DNA of 5,710 bases from an uncultured Sphingomonadales bacterium (GTDB lineage: Bacteria; Pseudomonadota; Alphaproteobacteria; Sphingomonadales; Sphingomonadaceae), in NCBI GenBank assembly GCA_903893935.1, contig CAITOD010000063.1, positions 1 through 5,710 on the forward strand, given 5' to 3'. Shown here piece after piece: positions 5,212 through 5,710 of this stretch (position 1 is its first letter; each line of letters begins with the position of its first letter). The translations under genes and the position numbers were made by a program. Below the pieces are notes generated by a model that did not search any database, was not told the origin of the DNA, and worked only from the letters and a program-made list of their open reading frames with translations.

Positions 5212-5710
5212 GCCGCCACCGCTTTGACATCGCCATCGCCTGCCGCTTCGATCAGGCGACGTTCGATCGTGCGCAGGCGGGTTTCGGTCGCCACTTTGCT
5301 GCCGAGCACATCGGTCACATAGAACGTATCGACCGCGCGCTCGCCATAAGTCGCGACATGCGCCGAATGCACCATCAGCCGCGCTTCGAACAAGGCGCGC
5401 GCCAGCCGGCTGAGCAGCGCCGGGCGATCGAGCGCACCGACTTCGATCACGGTGAAGCGGTCCGAAGCGGCATTGTCGAAAATCACGATCGGATGGACTT
5501 CGAACGCTTCGGCGCGCGGCCGGGCCGGTGGCCGCGCCGCCAGTTTGAGCGAAATTTTCGCCTTGTTGGCGAGCGCATCGGCAATCGCGGTCTTGAGCCG
5601 GGCAATCTGTGCCTCTTCGCCAAACGGTCGCCCGAGCGGGTCCTGCACCAGAAAATTGTCGACCGCCACGCCGTTGCGCGCGGTGTGGATGCGCGCATCG
5701 ATGATATTGC
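5208..5710 (-). CDS. glnD: GlnD, bifunctional uridylyltransferase/uridylyl-removing enzyme, C-terminal part
   Basis: GlnD is the glutamine sensor that uridylylates PII proteins when nitrogen is short and removes UMP when glutamine is plentiful. Only the last 166 codons lie in the window; the reading is open to the right edge and begins NIIDARIHTARNG. The nucleotidyltransferase and HD domains are outside. Visible are the end of the first ACT domain (ARIHTARNGVAVDNFLVQDP then LGRPF, about 5-29), a linker, and the second ACT domain (FTVIEVGALDRPALLSRLAR to AVDTFYVTDVLGSKV, about 85-141). ACT domains bind glutamine in this family. The C-terminus is LRTIERRLIEAAGDGDVKAVAA. The GTG at 5669 is internal, not a start, because GlnD-like sequence continues upstream of it. 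It overlaps yqgE by ATGA, so the two form at least a two-gene operon. Confidence 0.93.
   Translation of the reverse strand, partial: NIIDARIHTARNGVAVDNFLVQDPLGRPFGEEAQIARLKTAIADALANKAKISLKLAARPPARPRAEAFEVHPIVIFDNAASDRFTVIEVGALDRPALLSRLARALFEARLMVHSAHVATYGERAVDTFYVTDVLGSKVATETRLRTIERRLIEAAGDGDVKAVAA

Overview
The window looks like chromosomal DNA of a high-GC alphaproteobacterium. The best guess is Sphingomonadales (a Novosphingobium/Sphingomonas-type organism), judged from protein style, gene content and GC-rich codon use; no marker in the window proves the genus. It holds six protein genes, five of them conserved housekeeping genes recognisable by motif. No tRNA, rRNA, CRISPR array, insertion sequence, phage gene or plasmid gene was seen.

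Layout: (1) 1-652, minus strand: N-terminal two thirds of ribose-phosphate pyrophosphokinase (prs), running off the left edge. (2) 653-881: divergent intergenic region with a three-copy, 14-bp-period tandem repeat just ahead of nadE. (3) 882-2549, plus: complete glutamine-dependent NAD+ synthetase (nadE). (4) 2549-2578: strong GC hairpin, a probable two-way terminator between convergent genes. (5) 2598-3080, minus: small uncharacterised secreted protein. (6) 3081-3321: intergenic region with an AT-rich patch carrying a plausible promoter for the secreted protein, several short perfect dyads, and a possible promoter placed so that the gltX mRNA would be leaderless. (7) 3322-4650, plus: glutamyl-tRNA synthetase of the short second (GltX2-like) type lacking the usual zinc ligands. 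(8) 4641-4660: perfect 20-bp palindrome centred on the boundary between the stop codons of two convergent genes. (9) 4651-5211, minus: YqgE/AlgH (UPF0301) protein. (10) 5208-5710, minus: C-terminal end of GlnD, overlapping yqgE by ATGA.

Functional themes: prs and nadE are divergent neighbours in linked metabolism, since PRPP is a precursor of NAD and NadE makes NAD from its deamido form with glutamine as nitrogen donor. GlnD senses glutamine, and GltX charges glutamate onto tRNA. This glutamine/glutamate thread is suggestive but could be chance. I found no convincing undescribed multi-gene system; the notable items are small: the repeat, the stop-codon palindrome, the dyads around the gltX start, the orphan secreted protein and the glnD-yqgE coupling.
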